NCBI GenBank assembly: GCA_947062475.1
Contig: CAMSQA010000006.1
Location: 1 to 64,000, forward strand
From: an uncultured Clostridia bacterium
GTDB taxonomy: Bacteria; Bacillota; Clostridia; Christensenellales; UBA1242
Reading direction: 5' to 3'
Length of the DNA stretch: 64,000 nucleotides
Shown here: in pieces, positions 19,633 to 34,462 of the stretch
How positions within the stretch are numbered: position 1 is the first letter of the stretch
How the letters are laid out: each line of letters begins with the position of its first letter
The notes under the pieces: model-generated
The model's input: only the letters and a program-made list of their open reading frames with translations
The model's database searches: none
What the model was told of the DNA's origin: nothing
Translations under genes and position numbers: made by a program

Positions 19633-21108
19633 ATGGAAAAATTTGAAATATATGAAGATATCAAGACGCGAACTAATGGCGATATATATATTGGTGTAGT
19701 TGGGCCAGTCAGAGTTGGCAAATCCACCTTTATCACGGAATTTATGAAAAAGTTAGTTGTGCCAAATATCGAAGAAAAAAACAACAAAAAGAGGACGATT
19801 GATGAACTTCCTCAGTCGGCTGATGGCAAAACTATAATGACAACTCAACCACATTTTGTGCCAAATGAAGCAGTCAAAATCAAGGTTGCTAATGCAGAAA
19901 TGAAGGTGAGAATGATTGATTGTGTTGGCTATGTTGTGGGTGGAGTAATGGGACACACAGAAGGTGACAAACCTCGTCTTGTCAAAACTCCTTGGTCAGA
20001 AGATGAGCTTCCTTTTGAAGAAGCTGCCGAGCTTGGCACTGATAAGGTCATCAATGAGCATTCAACAATTGGTGTTGTTGTGACAACTGACGGATCTGTC
20101 ACAGACATCGCTAGAAACAATTATGTTGACGCAGAAGAGAGGGTAGTTGCCCAGATGAAAGCAAGTGGAAAACCTTTTGTCATCGTTTTAAACTGCAAAA
20201 ATCCAAATGCCGCTGAGAGTAAAAAACTTGCTGGCGCACTTGAGACAAAATATGAAGTGCCAGTTGTATCAATGAATGCTCTTGAAATGAAAGATGAGGA
20301 CGTTGACAGGGTAGTAGAAAAGATTTTGATGGAATTTCCTGTCACATCAATCAAAATATCAATGCCTGAGTGGCTTAGAGCGCTTGACTATGAGAGCGAT
20401 ATAATATCTGAAATTGCAGGCGAGATGAAGAGAATTAGTGCGAGTATAAATAAGCTTAGCGATGCAGACAAAAATCAAATTGCGTTTGCTGAAAGTGCAT
20501 CCTTTGAGCCTATCACTGTTTCAACTATCGAGGCGGGCAATGGGACTGTTAAGTTTAATATTATTCCAAAAGACGGTCTTTTCTATCAGGTGCTTTCAAG
20601 AGAATGTGGCTATGAAATTGTTGATGATTTTCAGCTTATCAGTTATATCAAAGAGCTTGCAATTGCAAAACTTGAATATGATAAAATCAAAGGTGCACTT
20701 GAAGAGGTGAGACAGACTGGATATGGCATTGTTGAGCCTAGACGAGAAGACCTCGAACTTGGCGAACCTGAAATTATCAAGCAGGGTAATCGTTATGGTG
20801 TCAAGATTAAAGCTACAGCTCCATCACTTCACATCATGCGTGTGGATGTTTCGGCAGAAGTCACTCCAATTGTGGGAAATGAAGACCAAAGTCAAGATCT
20901 TGCCAAAAATCTTGTTGAACAATTTGACGCAGACCCTCAATCAATTTGGGATACAAACATACTTGGCAAAAGTCTCTTTAGCCTTGTTGGTGACAGTATC
21001 AATTCAAAGATTGTGCTTATGCCAGTTGAAGCACAGCGTAAGATGAGAAAAACTCTTTCTAGAATTGTCAATGAAGGAAAGGGCGGAGTGCTTTGCATAC
21101 TTCTATAA
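19633..21108 (+). CDS. spoIVA: stage IV sporulation protein A
   Basis: YEDIKTRTNGDIYIGVVGPVRVGKSTFI, SpoIVA P-loop N-terminus; C-terminal GGVLCILL. Confidence 0.97.
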   Translation: MEKFEIYEDIKTRTNGDIYIGVVGPVRVGKSTFITEFMKKLVVPNIEEKNNKKRTIDELPQSADGKTIMTTQPHFVPNEAVKIKVANAEMKVRMIDCVGYVVGGVMGHTEGDKPRLVKTPWSEDELPFEEAAELGTDKVINEHSTIGVVVTTDGSVTDIARNNYVDAEERVVAQMKASGKPFVIVLNCKNPNAAESKKLAGALETKYEVPVVSMNALEMKDEDVDRVVEKILMEFPVTSIKISMPEWLRALDYESDIISEIAGEMKRISASINKLSDADKNQIAFAESASFEPITVSTIEAGNGTVKFNIIPKDGLFYQVLSRECGYEIVDDFQLISYIKELAIAKLEYDKIKGALEEVRQTGYGIVEPRREDLELGEPEIIKQGNRYGVKIKATAPSLHIMRVDVSAEVTPIVGNEDQSQDLAKNLVEQFDADPQSIWDTNILGKSLFSLVGDSINSKIVLMPVEAQRKMRKTLSRIVNEGKGGVLCILL

Positions 21109-21240
21109 ATTTTATTAAATCAAAAAGGCATGTCAGGTAGATATGCTTTTTTTATAAAAAATAAAGAATATTTTTTTAAAAACCATTGACAATCTACCAT
21201 TCCGGTGTATAATTAAGTTAAGAACTTGTGGAGGTAGAAT

Positions 21241-21957
21241 ATGAATATTGAGATATTGGATGAAAAAATAGAAAATTTTTATGTAACTTGTAATTTTGAT
21301 GGAATTAAAAATATGATTGAAAGTGGTGAAATAGATGTCAATGTTGAATTTCCAAATGGTAGAAATCTTCTTACAAAACTGCTTAAAATTGCAGGAGAAA
21401 ATAATGTGGCTTTAATTGATCTTGAATTTACAAAATATTTAATTGATAAAGGCATTGATTTGAATAAAGTGGAAACTGAAACAAACAATTCAGCACTTAG
21501 TTTTGCTTGTCAGAATCTTGCTTGTCAGAAAAATGGTTTGGTTCATGTCTCAAAATTAAATCACATTGAGAAGTTTGAAAAGCTTTTGATTAAATCTGGT
21601 GCAGACACATATGTCAATGGTAAAAGTGTTTTTGATAAAGTTCTCTTTAGTGATCCTGCGTTGACAATTATGAAATGTTTGGATGAAGATCCTAAAAATT
21701 TTGATGTTGTTGTTCCTTTAAGATATTTTGATAACGAAAAAGACATGCTTCAATGCTTTCTTAATGTAATTAAAAACAAACTTAAAATTCTTGAACCAAC
21801 AGAAGAAAATATGGATTATGCAAAAAATATAACAAATCTTATCAAAGAAACAATTGAAACAAAAACAAAAGAGGTTGTTGCAATGCTCGACGAAGAACTT
21901 AAAAAACAAGAATTTAAAAATGAAATTGAAGATATGTTTGATGAAATCAAATATTAA
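21241..21957 (+). CDS. ankyrin-like protein
   Basis: NLLTKLL..LIDKGIDLNKVETETNNSALSFACQN..LLIKSGADTYVNGKSVFDKV. Confidence 0.6.
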   Translation: MNIEILDEKIENFYVTCNFDGIKNMIESGEIDVNVEFPNGRNLLTKLLKIAGENNVALIDLEFTKYLIDKGIDLNKVETETNNSALSFACQNLACQKNGLVHVSKLNHIEKFEKLLIKSGADTYVNGKSVFDKVLFSDPALTIMKCLDEDPKNFDVVVPLRYFDNEKDMLQCFLNVIKNKLKILEPTEENMDYAKNITNLIKETIETKTKEVVAMLDEELKKQEFKNEIEDMFDEIKY

Positions 21958-21968
21958 TGAGGTTTATT

Positions 21969-22076
21969 ATGGACAAAAAAGAATATTGCGACAAGATTGA
22001 CGGTGAATTTGCAAAGCTGGAGAAACTTATTTTTGGTCAAAAAGAAAAGTCTGTGAAAGAGGAAAAGAAAAATTAA
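21969..22076 (+). CDS. 35-aa small protein
   Basis: ATG..TAA MDKKEYCDKIDGEFAKLEKLIFGQKEKSVKEEKKN, GAGG upstream. Confidence 0.4.
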   Translation: MDKKEYCDKIDGEFAKLEKLIFGQKEKSVKEEKKN

Positions 22077-22179
22077 ACAATATATAAAAAAGTGTATCAG
22101 ATAGATATGCTTTTTTTAATAATGTTTATCTTGGGGAAATTAGTTTACTTTTGTTTGCCACTTTGATATAATTTAGATT

Positions 22180-26468
<4,289 letters not shown>

Positions 26469-26474
26469 AATTAA

Positions 26475-26506
26475 TAAAAACATCTTAATTTTTAGATGTT
26501 TTTTAT
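26475..26506 (+). terminator. rho-independent terminator after ligA
   Basis: ACATCT..AGATGT plus T-tract. Confidence 0.6.
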
Positions 26507-26622
26507 TATTATTTTTATTATTATTTATTTTTATTATTATTTATTTTTATTATTATTTATTTTTTTTATTATTATTATTATTTTTATTATTTAATTTTTT
26601 CTTTTTTTAATTAAATTATTTT
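26503..26622. repeat. low-complexity TTATTATTTATTTT tract
   Basis: Near-pure A/T microsatellite-like tandem pattern. Confidence 0.8.
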
Positions 26623-26694
26623 AATAAAAATAAACATTGACTTTTATTTTTATTATGTTATACTTAAAATATATTGATTGCTTGGGAGACAATT

Positions 26695-28383
26695 ATGAAA
26701 CTTGGACTTGAAGGGATAAATTTATACAATCCTCTAGAAGGTAAGCTTGACAAGGTTATTGATTATTTTGTTGAATTTTATGGAGAGCAATTTAGAGAAA
26801 AAATTGAAGAAAGATTAAAAAACACAATCTTTATTTTTGTTGATAGATTAAATGCGGAATCTTCGCCAATCAAGTTGTATTTTGAGTATGTAAACAATAA
26901 TAAATTGAAAGAGATTGAAGGAAAGTTGAGAGATAAAGGCATTTTAATGACTTTTAATACTTTTGACATTGAAAAACAAATGGAAGAAATGAAAATGCTT
27001 CAAAAGAAAAACTTTATCGATTTAGATGAAAATGATAAGAAATTTTTGAAGCAGTTTGATACTCTTGCGTCAAAAGATGATCTTGAAGAGCATTTTAAAA
27101 GCGATGATAACAAAATTGAATTTATAAATTATTTTGAAAAGATTAATTCTATTTTAAACGAAGACTATAATGAATTATGCGAAAAAATAAAACTTGGTTA
27201 TATTGATGAAAATGCGAAAAATAAAAATAATAAATTGTTTTTAAGTCAGTGTGCTAATTTGTTTGGAAAAGCACTTATAAAATATCTTAATATAGATCCG
27301 ACTATTGAAAACAAGAAGGAAATAATCAAATATGTCCCTTTAATAAATAAATATCTTTTAAGAGAGCATAAAGCTCTTCTAAGAGGAGAATTTGAAGAAT
27401 TTGATGTAAACATCTTTAAAGGTTTATTGCAATTATCAGATAAATTCAAGGATTCTTCAATTGAAAATGTTTTGGGAATTTTTGATATGTGCAAGGATAA
27501 ATTCATAAATCTTTATGAAGATAAAATGGCACAAGAATATATTTTAAAAGCAGGACTTGGTCAAAAAGTAGAGGATATAAAAAACAAATATTTTATGGGT
27601 GATTATGAAGAAACAAGCATAAAAGATTTTATAACCCAAAAATGTTCCATGAGCAAAGGTTTCACGATTTTAGATGCTGAAAAAGCCAATCCTAATAAGA
27701 TTGCAAGTATAATTGTAGTTAATTCTTACATGGGTCTATCTGATGATGTGATTATTCATGAAATGAATCATGCTGTTTCTACAAACTCAAGCTTTTCAAA
27801 TAATAAGCTGCATCATAAGATTGGAATTCATAAATACGATTATAATGTTTTAAACGGTGATGTAACTGCTTATAATGAAGATTATGGCAGTTTAAATGAA
27901 GTTTTCACAGAATATACAGCACAAAAAATTGTCAAAAAAATGCATGAGGATAATTTTAAAATTGGATATTTCGATCACGAGGGTGTTTCTTATAGAATTG
28001 CATTTTCATTTCTAGAAGAATTTTTTGAAGAAAATATGAAAGAATTAATAGATATTTACACCAGTGAAGATATCGATACTATCAACAAATATTTTGATCG
28101 AGAAGAGTTTGATGGGTTAACAAAATTAATTAAAGAGCTATTCGATACTTTTATGTATGTAGGTAGGGAAAGGTTTCAAGATATACAATATGAAATTTCA
28201 ACTTTTGTAAAAACACATAATTGCAGTATATTTGAAATTGCATCAAGGTCAGATATTAATTTTTCAAAGTATGCAAAAATATTTTTAGATTTTGCAAAGA
28301 AGATAAAAGTAATTTTAGATAAGATAAAACTCCAAAAAATTGAGGACGAAAAGGATATCGATTTAGATTTAATAAGCATTTAG
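26695..28383 (+). CDS. putative HExxH metallopeptidase-like protein
   Basis: VIIHEMNHAVS plus downstream NEVFTEYTAQ (gluzincin-like third ligand). Confidence 0.55.
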   Translation: MKLGLEGINLYNPLEGKLDKVIDYFVEFYGEQFREKIEERLKNTIFIFVDRLNAESSPIKLYFEYVNNNKLKEIEGKLRDKGILMTFNTFDIEKQMEEMKMLQKKNFIDLDENDKKFLKQFDTLASKDDLEEHFKSDDNKIEFINYFEKINSILNEDYNELCEKIKLGYIDENAKNKNNKLFLSQCANLFGKALIKYLNIDPTIENKKEIIKYVPLINKYLLREHKALLRGEFEEFDVNIFKGLLQLSDKFKDSSIENVLGIFDMCKDKFINLYEDKMAQEYILKAGLGQKVEDIKNKYFMGDYEETSIKDFITQKCSMSKGFTILDAEKANPNKIASIIVVNSYMGLSDDVIIHEMNHAVSTNSSFSNNKLHHKIGIHKYDYNVLNGDVTAYNEDYGSLNEVFTEYTAQKIVKKMHEDNFKIGYFDHEGVSYRIAFSFLEEFFEENMKELIDIYTSEDIDTINKYFDREEFDGLTKLIKELFDTFMYVGRERFQDIQYEISTFVKTHNCSIFEIASRSDINFSKYAKIFLDFAKKIKVILDKIKLQKIEDEKDIDLDLISI

Positions 28384-28528
28384 CGCTTAAAAGATTATCA
28401 ATTTTATTTAAACAACATAAAATATTATATAGGCCAAACATTTGTTTGGCTTTTTTTTAGCAATGAAAGATATCAAAAACACGCAAGTGTTTTCTTATTA
28501 AATTGCATAAATGAATTGATAATGAGGT

Positions 28529-30319
28529 ATGAAAATGATTAGGCATGGCTTTGAGAATATAAAAAATGTATTCAATCCAGTTGAAGGAAAGTTACATCAA
28601 ATTATTGAATATTTTGTAATGTTTTATGGTGAAAGATATAGGACAAGGATTGAAGAAAAACTTAATAATACATTTTTCATCTTTTATGACCGCAAGGACA
28701 CAATTGTTTTAGAAGGTTATTTTCAAAGTTTAAAAGATATTTTGGCAGGAGAGTTTTACGAAGAATTTGCTGGTTGTGAAAAAGGAAGTTTTCTTGAAGA
28801 AAAATACTCATATCAAAAACTTGAATATTATTTAAAGCAGATTGCGGCTTGGAAGAAAAAAATCGTCATAAATGACGCAGATAATATCTTTAATTTTTTA
28901 AAATGCCACCATCAAAAAAAGCTTTTGACTGATGATTTTGAAAATTTTAAGTTGAGACTGAAAGAAGAGAGTTTCAACAAAAAACTAAAAGAAGTATTTG
29001 AAGAGTTTGAAAGTCTCTATAAATATTGTTATCAAGATGACTTAGAATATCTTACAGCAGAACTTGCAAGAATGAATTGTCTATTACCAGACGATAGTTT
29101 TCAAAAACTTGAAGAGCAATTTGAAAATCAGGTGAAAGATACTGTTGCAATAATGCTTATAAAATTTTTAAAGATTGAAATCACATGTGACAATGTTGAA
29201 TATCTTGATAGCATTGCAATGTTTTTGATGGATTTTTTTGCAACAAAAGAAGATTTTTTATTAAACAAAGATTTGACTAAATATCAAGATATAAAAAACA
29301 AACTTTATAGTATTTCAAACTATCATGTGCAAGATTTAAAGGAATTAAGTCAAGAGCAAAGAAAGCAGTGTATTGATAATTTAATAGATTATCCACTTGA
29401 GCTAGTAAAAAACAAATTAAAGGAGTTGCAGAAAGAAAAAAATAAAAAACTTTCAAGGACAAGAGCAAATTTTGATGACGTTTACAAACTTATTAATGAT
29501 AGGGTGGCGGGTAAAAATGCTTATAAAAATCTTGTTGATATGTTTAAAGAAAATATCCTTTCAAAGGATGCTTACACTATGGTTTGTCCAGGACTGCCTG
29601 ATGAAAATAAATCTTATAGTATTGTTTTTTGTAATTCAATATTAAAAATGCTTGATAGTGTTTTGATTCATGAATTAAATCATGTCGTTTCAAGTTTTGC
29701 AAGTGCTAAAAGGCATCAATTGGAAGGTTGTAATGAGTGCGTTGAAATATTTTGCAAAATAGGTTTTGTGACAAAAACTTTTTATGAAAATCATGGCAAG
29801 TTTAAATGTTCCACATGGCAACAACCAGACTATACAGCTTTAAATGAGGCAATTAATGAATTTCTTGCTCAAAAGATAAGTTCGCTTATGCTTGATGATG
29901 GTTTTCAGATTGGGCTTCATAAGACAAATGAGGATAAGGTGTGCAGCTATAGTTATGACTTTCCTCTTCTCAAAAGTTTTTTTGAAAATAATCTTGAGGA
30001 TATAATTATGTGCAATATGGCTGATGATGAAACTTTATTATTTCAGAAGTTTGGAAAAGGGAATATCGACTTACTTGCTCAGGCGGTATATAATTATAGT
30101 GAACTTAGAAATTCAAATTATGACAACTATAAGGATTTTGTCTGTGAAGTTAAGGCAAGAATAGGGGAATTTGATGGCTTTAAATGCTTAAATTGTGAAT
30201 TTATCAATTGGTCAGAAAATGCTTCCAAGTTTTTACAGTGCTTTGCAATTGCAGAGAAAGCAAATAAGCAAATTATTTTATTTAAAGAAACAATAAATGA
30301 AAAAATTTTAAATAAATAA
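28529..30319 (+). CDS. putative HExxH metallopeptidase-like protein, paralog of upstream gene
   Basis: VLIHELNHVVS plus NEAINEFLAQ; N-terminus NPVEGKLHQIIEYFVMFYGERYR matches neighbour NPLEGKLDKVIDYFVEFYGEQFR. Confidence 0.55.
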   Translation: MKMIRHGFENIKNVFNPVEGKLHQIIEYFVMFYGERYRTRIEEKLNNTFFIFYDRKDTIVLEGYFQSLKDILAGEFYEEFAGCEKGSFLEEKYSYQKLEYYLKQIAAWKKKIVINDADNIFNFLKCHHQKKLLTDDFENFKLRLKEESFNKKLKEVFEEFESLYKYCYQDDLEYLTAELARMNCLLPDDSFQKLEEQFENQVKDTVAIMLIKFLKIEITCDNVEYLDSIAMFLMDFFATKEDFLLNKDLTKYQDIKNKLYSISNYHVQDLKELSQEQRKQCIDNLIDYPLELVKNKLKELQKEKNKKLSRTRANFDDVYKLINDRVAGKNAYKNLVDMFKENILSKDAYTMVCPGLPDENKSYSIVFCNSILKMLDSVLIHELNHVVSSFASAKRHQLEGCNECVEIFCKIGFVTKTFYENHGKFKCSTWQQPDYTALNEAINEFLAQKISSLMLDDGFQIGLHKTNEDKVCSYSYDFPLLKSFFENNLEDIIMCNMADDETLLFQKFGKGNIDLLAQAVYNYSELRNSNYDNYKDFVCEVKARIGEFDGFKCLNCEFINWSENASKFLQCFAIAEKANKQIILFKETINEKILNK

Positions 30320-30534
30320 GTTTTTAAGTGGTTTTACTGTTTCTTTACAATTAATAAATGATTTTAATTTAAAAATCTTGTCATTATAATTTGGAAGCAA
30401 AATATTATTTTGACGATGTAAAACACTGGGAAAAAAGTTTCGACTGTGAGCAAGATATATGCGAAAAACATGATTACAATATTACAAATTTAGAAAACGA
30501 TGTTTTAAAATATGAATGATTTTATAATTGCAAA

Positions 30535-30703
30535 GCATTTCCAAAACTGGATTTATCAAATTTTGACACTTCAATAATATGTTTTATGATTGTTCAAACT
30601 TAATTGAATTGGCTCTTTCAAGTTTTGACAAAAAAATGCTGATTGTTTCGGTATGTTTTTGTATTGTTCTAAACTTAAAAAAGTTTATGTAGGGCAGAAC
30701 TGG
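30535..30703 (+). pseudogene. BspA-like / DUF285 surface repeat remnant
   Basis: Frame-broken LDLSNFDTS / NNMFYDCSNLIELALSSFDKK / CSKLKKVYVGQNW. Confidence 0.7.
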
Positions 30704-30873
30704 TAAGTTGATATTATAGATATAAAATATAATAAGATAGAATTTATAAAAAAATAATTCCAAATAAATACACTTTTTTTTAAATTTATAAAAACAAAAA
30801 GTCATATCAAACGATATGCTTTTTTAGTCTTAAAAAATGTTTTAATTATCTTCAATTCTGTTGCTAAAAATGC

Positions 30874-30902
30874 TTGACAATAGGGCGGGGTTATGTTATA
30901 AT
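30874..30902 (+). promoter_or_regulatory. sigma-A promoter for rpsL leader
   Basis: TTGACA(30874)-N17-TATAAT(30897). Confidence 0.85.
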
Positions 30903-30908
30903 TTGCCC

Positions 30909-31114
30909 GTATGCTTCGTTGTCGGAGGCAATGCTTTATGGCATAACATAGTTATGCTTCCTTTAAAAAGGAATGGGCAGAAACAAACAGCAGGTGAGTT
31001 TATCTTGCCGATTTGCATTCTATTGCAAAGTTGCACATTTGTGCAATCGTGCTGTTCATGTTTTACAAAATAAAAGCATTTTTCATGCACGACAACAAAT
31101 GTCGTGCTTTTTTA
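30909..31114 (+). ncRNA. structured rpsL 5' leader / candidate attenuator RNA
   Basis: Hairpins GCATAAC-ATA-GTTATGC, TTCCTTT-AA-AAAGGAA and TTGCACA-TT-TGTGCAA, then terminator. Confidence 0.6.
31087..31113 (+). terminator. intrinsic terminator within rpsL leader
   Basis: GCACGACA-ACAAA-TGTCGTGC-TTTTTT. Confidence 0.85.
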
Positions 31115-31154
31115 AGACAAAATTCTTTAGAAATAAAGTTAAAAGGAGAAAATC

Positions 31155-31535
31155 ATGCCTACATTTAATCAACTTGTGAGAAAAGGTCGTAAAGATGCGA
31201 AGAAGAAGTCAAAAGCTCCTATTCTTCAAGAATGTCCTCAGAAAAGAGGTGTTTGTCTTTCTGTTAAGACTGCAACTCCAAAAAAGCCAAACTCAGCTCT
31301 TCGTAAAATTGCCAGAGTAAAATTCTCAAATGGCTTTGAAGGAACTTGCTATATTCCTGGCGTTGGGCACAACCTTCAAGAGCATAGTGTTGTTCTTGTT
31401 CGTGGTGGCAGAGTTAAGGACCTTCCTGGTGTTCGTTATCACATCATTCGTGGAAGTCTTGATACAGCTGGTGTTCAAAACAGAAAACAATCAAGATCTA
31501 AATACGGTGCTAAACGCCCAAAGAAATCTAAATAA
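31155..31535 (+). CDS. rpsL: 30S ribosomal protein S12
   Basis: [32 protein letters not shown]. Confidence 0.99.
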   Translation: MPTFNQLVRKGRKDAKKKSKAPILQECPQKRGVCLSVKTATPKKPNSALRKIARVKFSNGFEGTCYIPGVGHNLQEHSVVLVRGGRVKDLPGVRYHIIRGSLDTAGVQNRKQSRSKYGAKRPKKSK

Positions 31536-31596
31536 TTGATTTCTATTTGATGAATTTTCATCGACTTAAACAAAATTTTTAAAAGGAGAAAAAATT

Positions 31597-32070
31597 ATGC
31601 CAAGAAGAAATAGTGCCGTAAAAAGAGAAGTTCTTGCTGATCCTATTTACAAAAGTAAGGTTGTGACAAAACTTATCAACCAAGTTATGGAATCAGGAAA
31701 GAAAGGTCTTGCACAAAGAATTGTTTACGGTTCATTTGACATTATCAAAGAGAAAATGGATCTTGATCCAATTGAAGTTTTCACAACTGCTCTTGAAAAT
31801 GTTAAGCCTGTTCTTGAAACTAAATCAAGAAGAGTTGGTGGTGCTACTTACCAAGTTCCAATGGAAATCAGACCTGAAAGACGCCAAACTCTTGCTATTC
31901 GCTGGATTGTAAGTTTTGCAAGAAAGAGAAGTGGCGAAAGAGGAATGGATGCTAAGCTTGCAGGTGAAATCATGGATGCTTACAATTCAACTGGTGCTTC
32001 AATTAAGAGAAGAGATGAAATGCACAGAATGGCTGAAGCAAACAAGGCTTTTGCTCACTTCAAGTGGTAA
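31597..32070 (+). CDS. rpsG: 30S ribosomal protein S7
   Basis: [20 protein letters not shown]. Confidence 0.99.
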   Translation: MPRRNSAVKREVLADPIYKSKVVTKLINQVMESGKKGLAQRIVYGSFDIIKEKMDLDPIEVFTTALENVKPVLETKSRRVGGATYQVPMEIRPERRQTLAIRWIVSFARKRSGERGMDAKLAGEIMDAYNSTGASIKRRDEMHRMAEANKAFAHFKW

Positions 32071-32207
32071 AAGCAATCTTTATTCGGCTTACGCTGATAT
32101 GCAAAAAAATTATTTAAACTTTAACTAGATGAAAAAGTTTAAAAATAAGGAAAAAAGTTAATATAATTAACATATTTAAGGATGAAAATCCTAAAAAGGA
32201 GAAAATT

Positions 32208-34280
32208 ATGTCAGAAAATCTAGAATTAACTAGAAATGTCGGTATCATGGCTCATATCGATGCTGGTAAGACTACAACCACTGAAAGAATTCTTTATTAC
32301 ACTGGTAAAAGTCATAAAATCGGCGAAGTTCATGACGGTGCTGCTACTATGGACTGGATGGCTCAAGAGCAAGAGCGTGGTATCACAATCACTTCTGCTT
32401 GTACTACTTGCAACTGGAAGGGACATAAAATCAACATCATCGACACCCCAGGACACGTTGACTTCACAATTGAAGTTGAACGTTCACTTAAAGTGCTTGA
32501 TGGAACTGTGCTTGTATTGTCTGCTCGTGATAAGGTTCAACCTCAAACTGAAACTGTTTGGCGTCAGGCAACAAAATACAAAGTCCCTGCAATTATTTAT
32601 GTAAACAAAATGGATAGAGATGCTGCTGACTTCTTTGCTTGCGTTGAGTCTATTGAAAGAAGACTTAAAACAAAAGCTCTTCCTATTCAGATGCCAATTG
32701 GTGAAGCTGATACTTTCTTAGGAATTATCGACCTTCTCAATATGAAAGCTGAAATTTATAAGGATGACATGGGCACTCAGATTGAAATCACTGATATCCC
32801 AGCAGAGCTTAAAGACAAAGCGGAAGAACTTAGAAGCAACCTTATCGAAAATGTTGTTGAAACTGATGATGCACTTTTAGAGAGATATTTTGCAGGAGAA
32901 GAAATATCTATTGAAGAGCTTAAAAAAGCCATCAGAAATGCAACAATTGCAAAAACATTCACACCTGTTCTTTGTGGTTCATCTTACAAAAACAAGGGTG
33001 TTCAAATGCTTCTTGATGCTATGGTTGAATACCTTCCATCTCCACTTGATATTCCTGCAATTAAAGGTATCAATCCTGATAGTGAAGAAGAGGAAGAGAG
33101 AAAGGCTGATGAAAAAGAACCTTTTGCTGGTCTTGCTTTCAAATTTATGACTGACCCATTTGTTGGCGGTCTTACATTCTTCCGCGTTTACTCTGGTAAA
33201 CTTACAGCTGGAAGTTATGTTTACAATTCAAACACTGGCAAAACTGAGAGAGTTGGTCGTCTTATCCGTATGCACTCAAATACAAGAACTGAAATTTCAG
33301 AAGTTGGAGCAGGGGATATTGCGGCAATTGTTGGTCTTAAAGATACAATTACTGGACACACTCTTTGTGATGAAAAACATCCTATTCAACTTGAAAGTAT
33401 GGAATTCCCAGAACCAGTTATTCAGCTTGCTATTGAACCTAAGACAAAAGATATGCAAGAAAAAATGGCTCTCGCTCTTGCAAAACTTATGAGAGAAGAT
33501 CCATCATTCAGAGTGACTTCAAATGTTGAAACTGGACAAACACTTATTGCTGGTATGGGTGAACTTCACCTTGAAATCATCGTTGACAGACTTTTAAGAG
33601 AGTTTAAAGTTGAAGCTACTGTTGGTAAGCCACAAGTTTCATATCGTGAAGCTATCAAAAAAGCTGTTCGTTGCGAAGGAAAATTCATTCGTCAAAGTGG
33701 TGGTAAAGGTCAATATGGTCACTGCGTTATCGATATGGAACCATTGCCTGCAGGTTCAGGTTATGAATTTATTGATAAGACTGTTGGTGGCTCAGTTCCA
33801 AAAGAATATATTCAACCAATCAATGTTGGTATTCAGGAAGCACGTATGAATGGTGTTCTTGCTGGTTATGAAACTGTTGACTTTAGAGTAACACTTGTCG
33901 ATGGTTCTTACCACGAAGTTGACTCTTCAGAAATGGCGTTTAAAATTGCTGGTTCAATGGCTTTCCAAGATGGATGTAAAAAGGCTGATGCTGTAATTTT
34001 AGAGCCTATCATGAAAGTTACTGTTGAAGTGCCTGATGAATATCTTGGCACAGTTATGGGCAATCTTACCTCTCGTCGTGGAATGCTTACAGGAAATGAA
34101 TCTTCTTCAGGTATTCAAATTGTGAATGCTGAAGTTCCTCTTGCAGAAATGTTTGGTTATGCAACAGACCTTCGTTCACAGACACAAGGCAGAGGCAATT
34201 ATGTTATGGAACCTCTTAGATACCAAGAAGTGCCAAAATCTATTGCAAACACTATCATTGGTGAAAGAGCAAAAGCATAA
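32208..34280 (+). CDS. fusA: elongation factor G
   Basis: [24 protein letters not shown]. Confidence 0.99.
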   Translation: MSENLELTRNVGIMAHIDAGKTTTTERILYYTGKSHKIGEVHDGAATMDWMAQEQERGITITSACTTCNWKGHKINIIDTPGHVDFTIEVERSLKVLDGTVLVLSARDKVQPQTETVWRQATKYKVPAIIYVNKMDRDAADFFACVESIERRLKTKALPIQMPIGEADTFLGIIDLLNMKAEIYKDDMGTQIEITDIPAELKDKAEELRSNLIENVVETDDALLERYFAGEEISIEELKKAIRNATIAKTFTPVLCGSSYKNKGVQMLLDAMVEYLPSPLDIPAIKGINPDSEEEEERKADEKEPFAGLAFKFMTDPFVGGLTFFRVYSGKLTAGSYVYNSNTGKTERVGRLIRMHSNTRTEISEVGAGDIAAIVGLKDTITGHTLCDEKHPIQLESMEFPEPVIQLAIEPKTKDMQEKMALALAKLMREDPSFRVTSNVETGQTLIAGMGELHLEIIVDRLLREFKVEATVGKPQVSYREAIKKAVRCEGKFIRQSGGKGQYGHCVIDMEPLPAGSGYEFIDKTVGGSVPKEYIQPINVGIQEARMNGVLAGYETVDFRVTLVDGSYHEVDSSEMAFKIAGSMAFQDGCKKADAVILEPIMKVTVEVPDEYLGTVMGNLTSRRGMLTGNESSSGIQIVNAEVPLAEMFGYATDLRSQTQGRGNYVMEPLRYQEVPKSIANTIIGERAKA

Positions 34281-34462
34281 CACAAAAAGTTGTGCTGGAT
34301 AAAAATCAAAAATTCAATTAAAAATTTATCTCCCCTTTTCTAGAATAGGAGAGGGAGAGATAAAATTTATTAAATTGCAAAAAAATCTTGCAAAAACGTT
34401 TTGCAAAATAAAAAAATTGTGTTAAAATAACATTAGTAATTTAAAAAAGGAGATTATTAAAT

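Noticed and set aside
26503-26622. TTATTATTT tract as a CRISPR-like or regulatory repeat array
   Set aside because: Simple A/T low-complexity expansion without unit-spacer structure.
30861-31179. Small ORFs (70, 64, 68 aa) in the rpsL leader
   Set aside because: They overlap perfect hairpins and a terminator and occur on both strands; RNA structure explains the region better.
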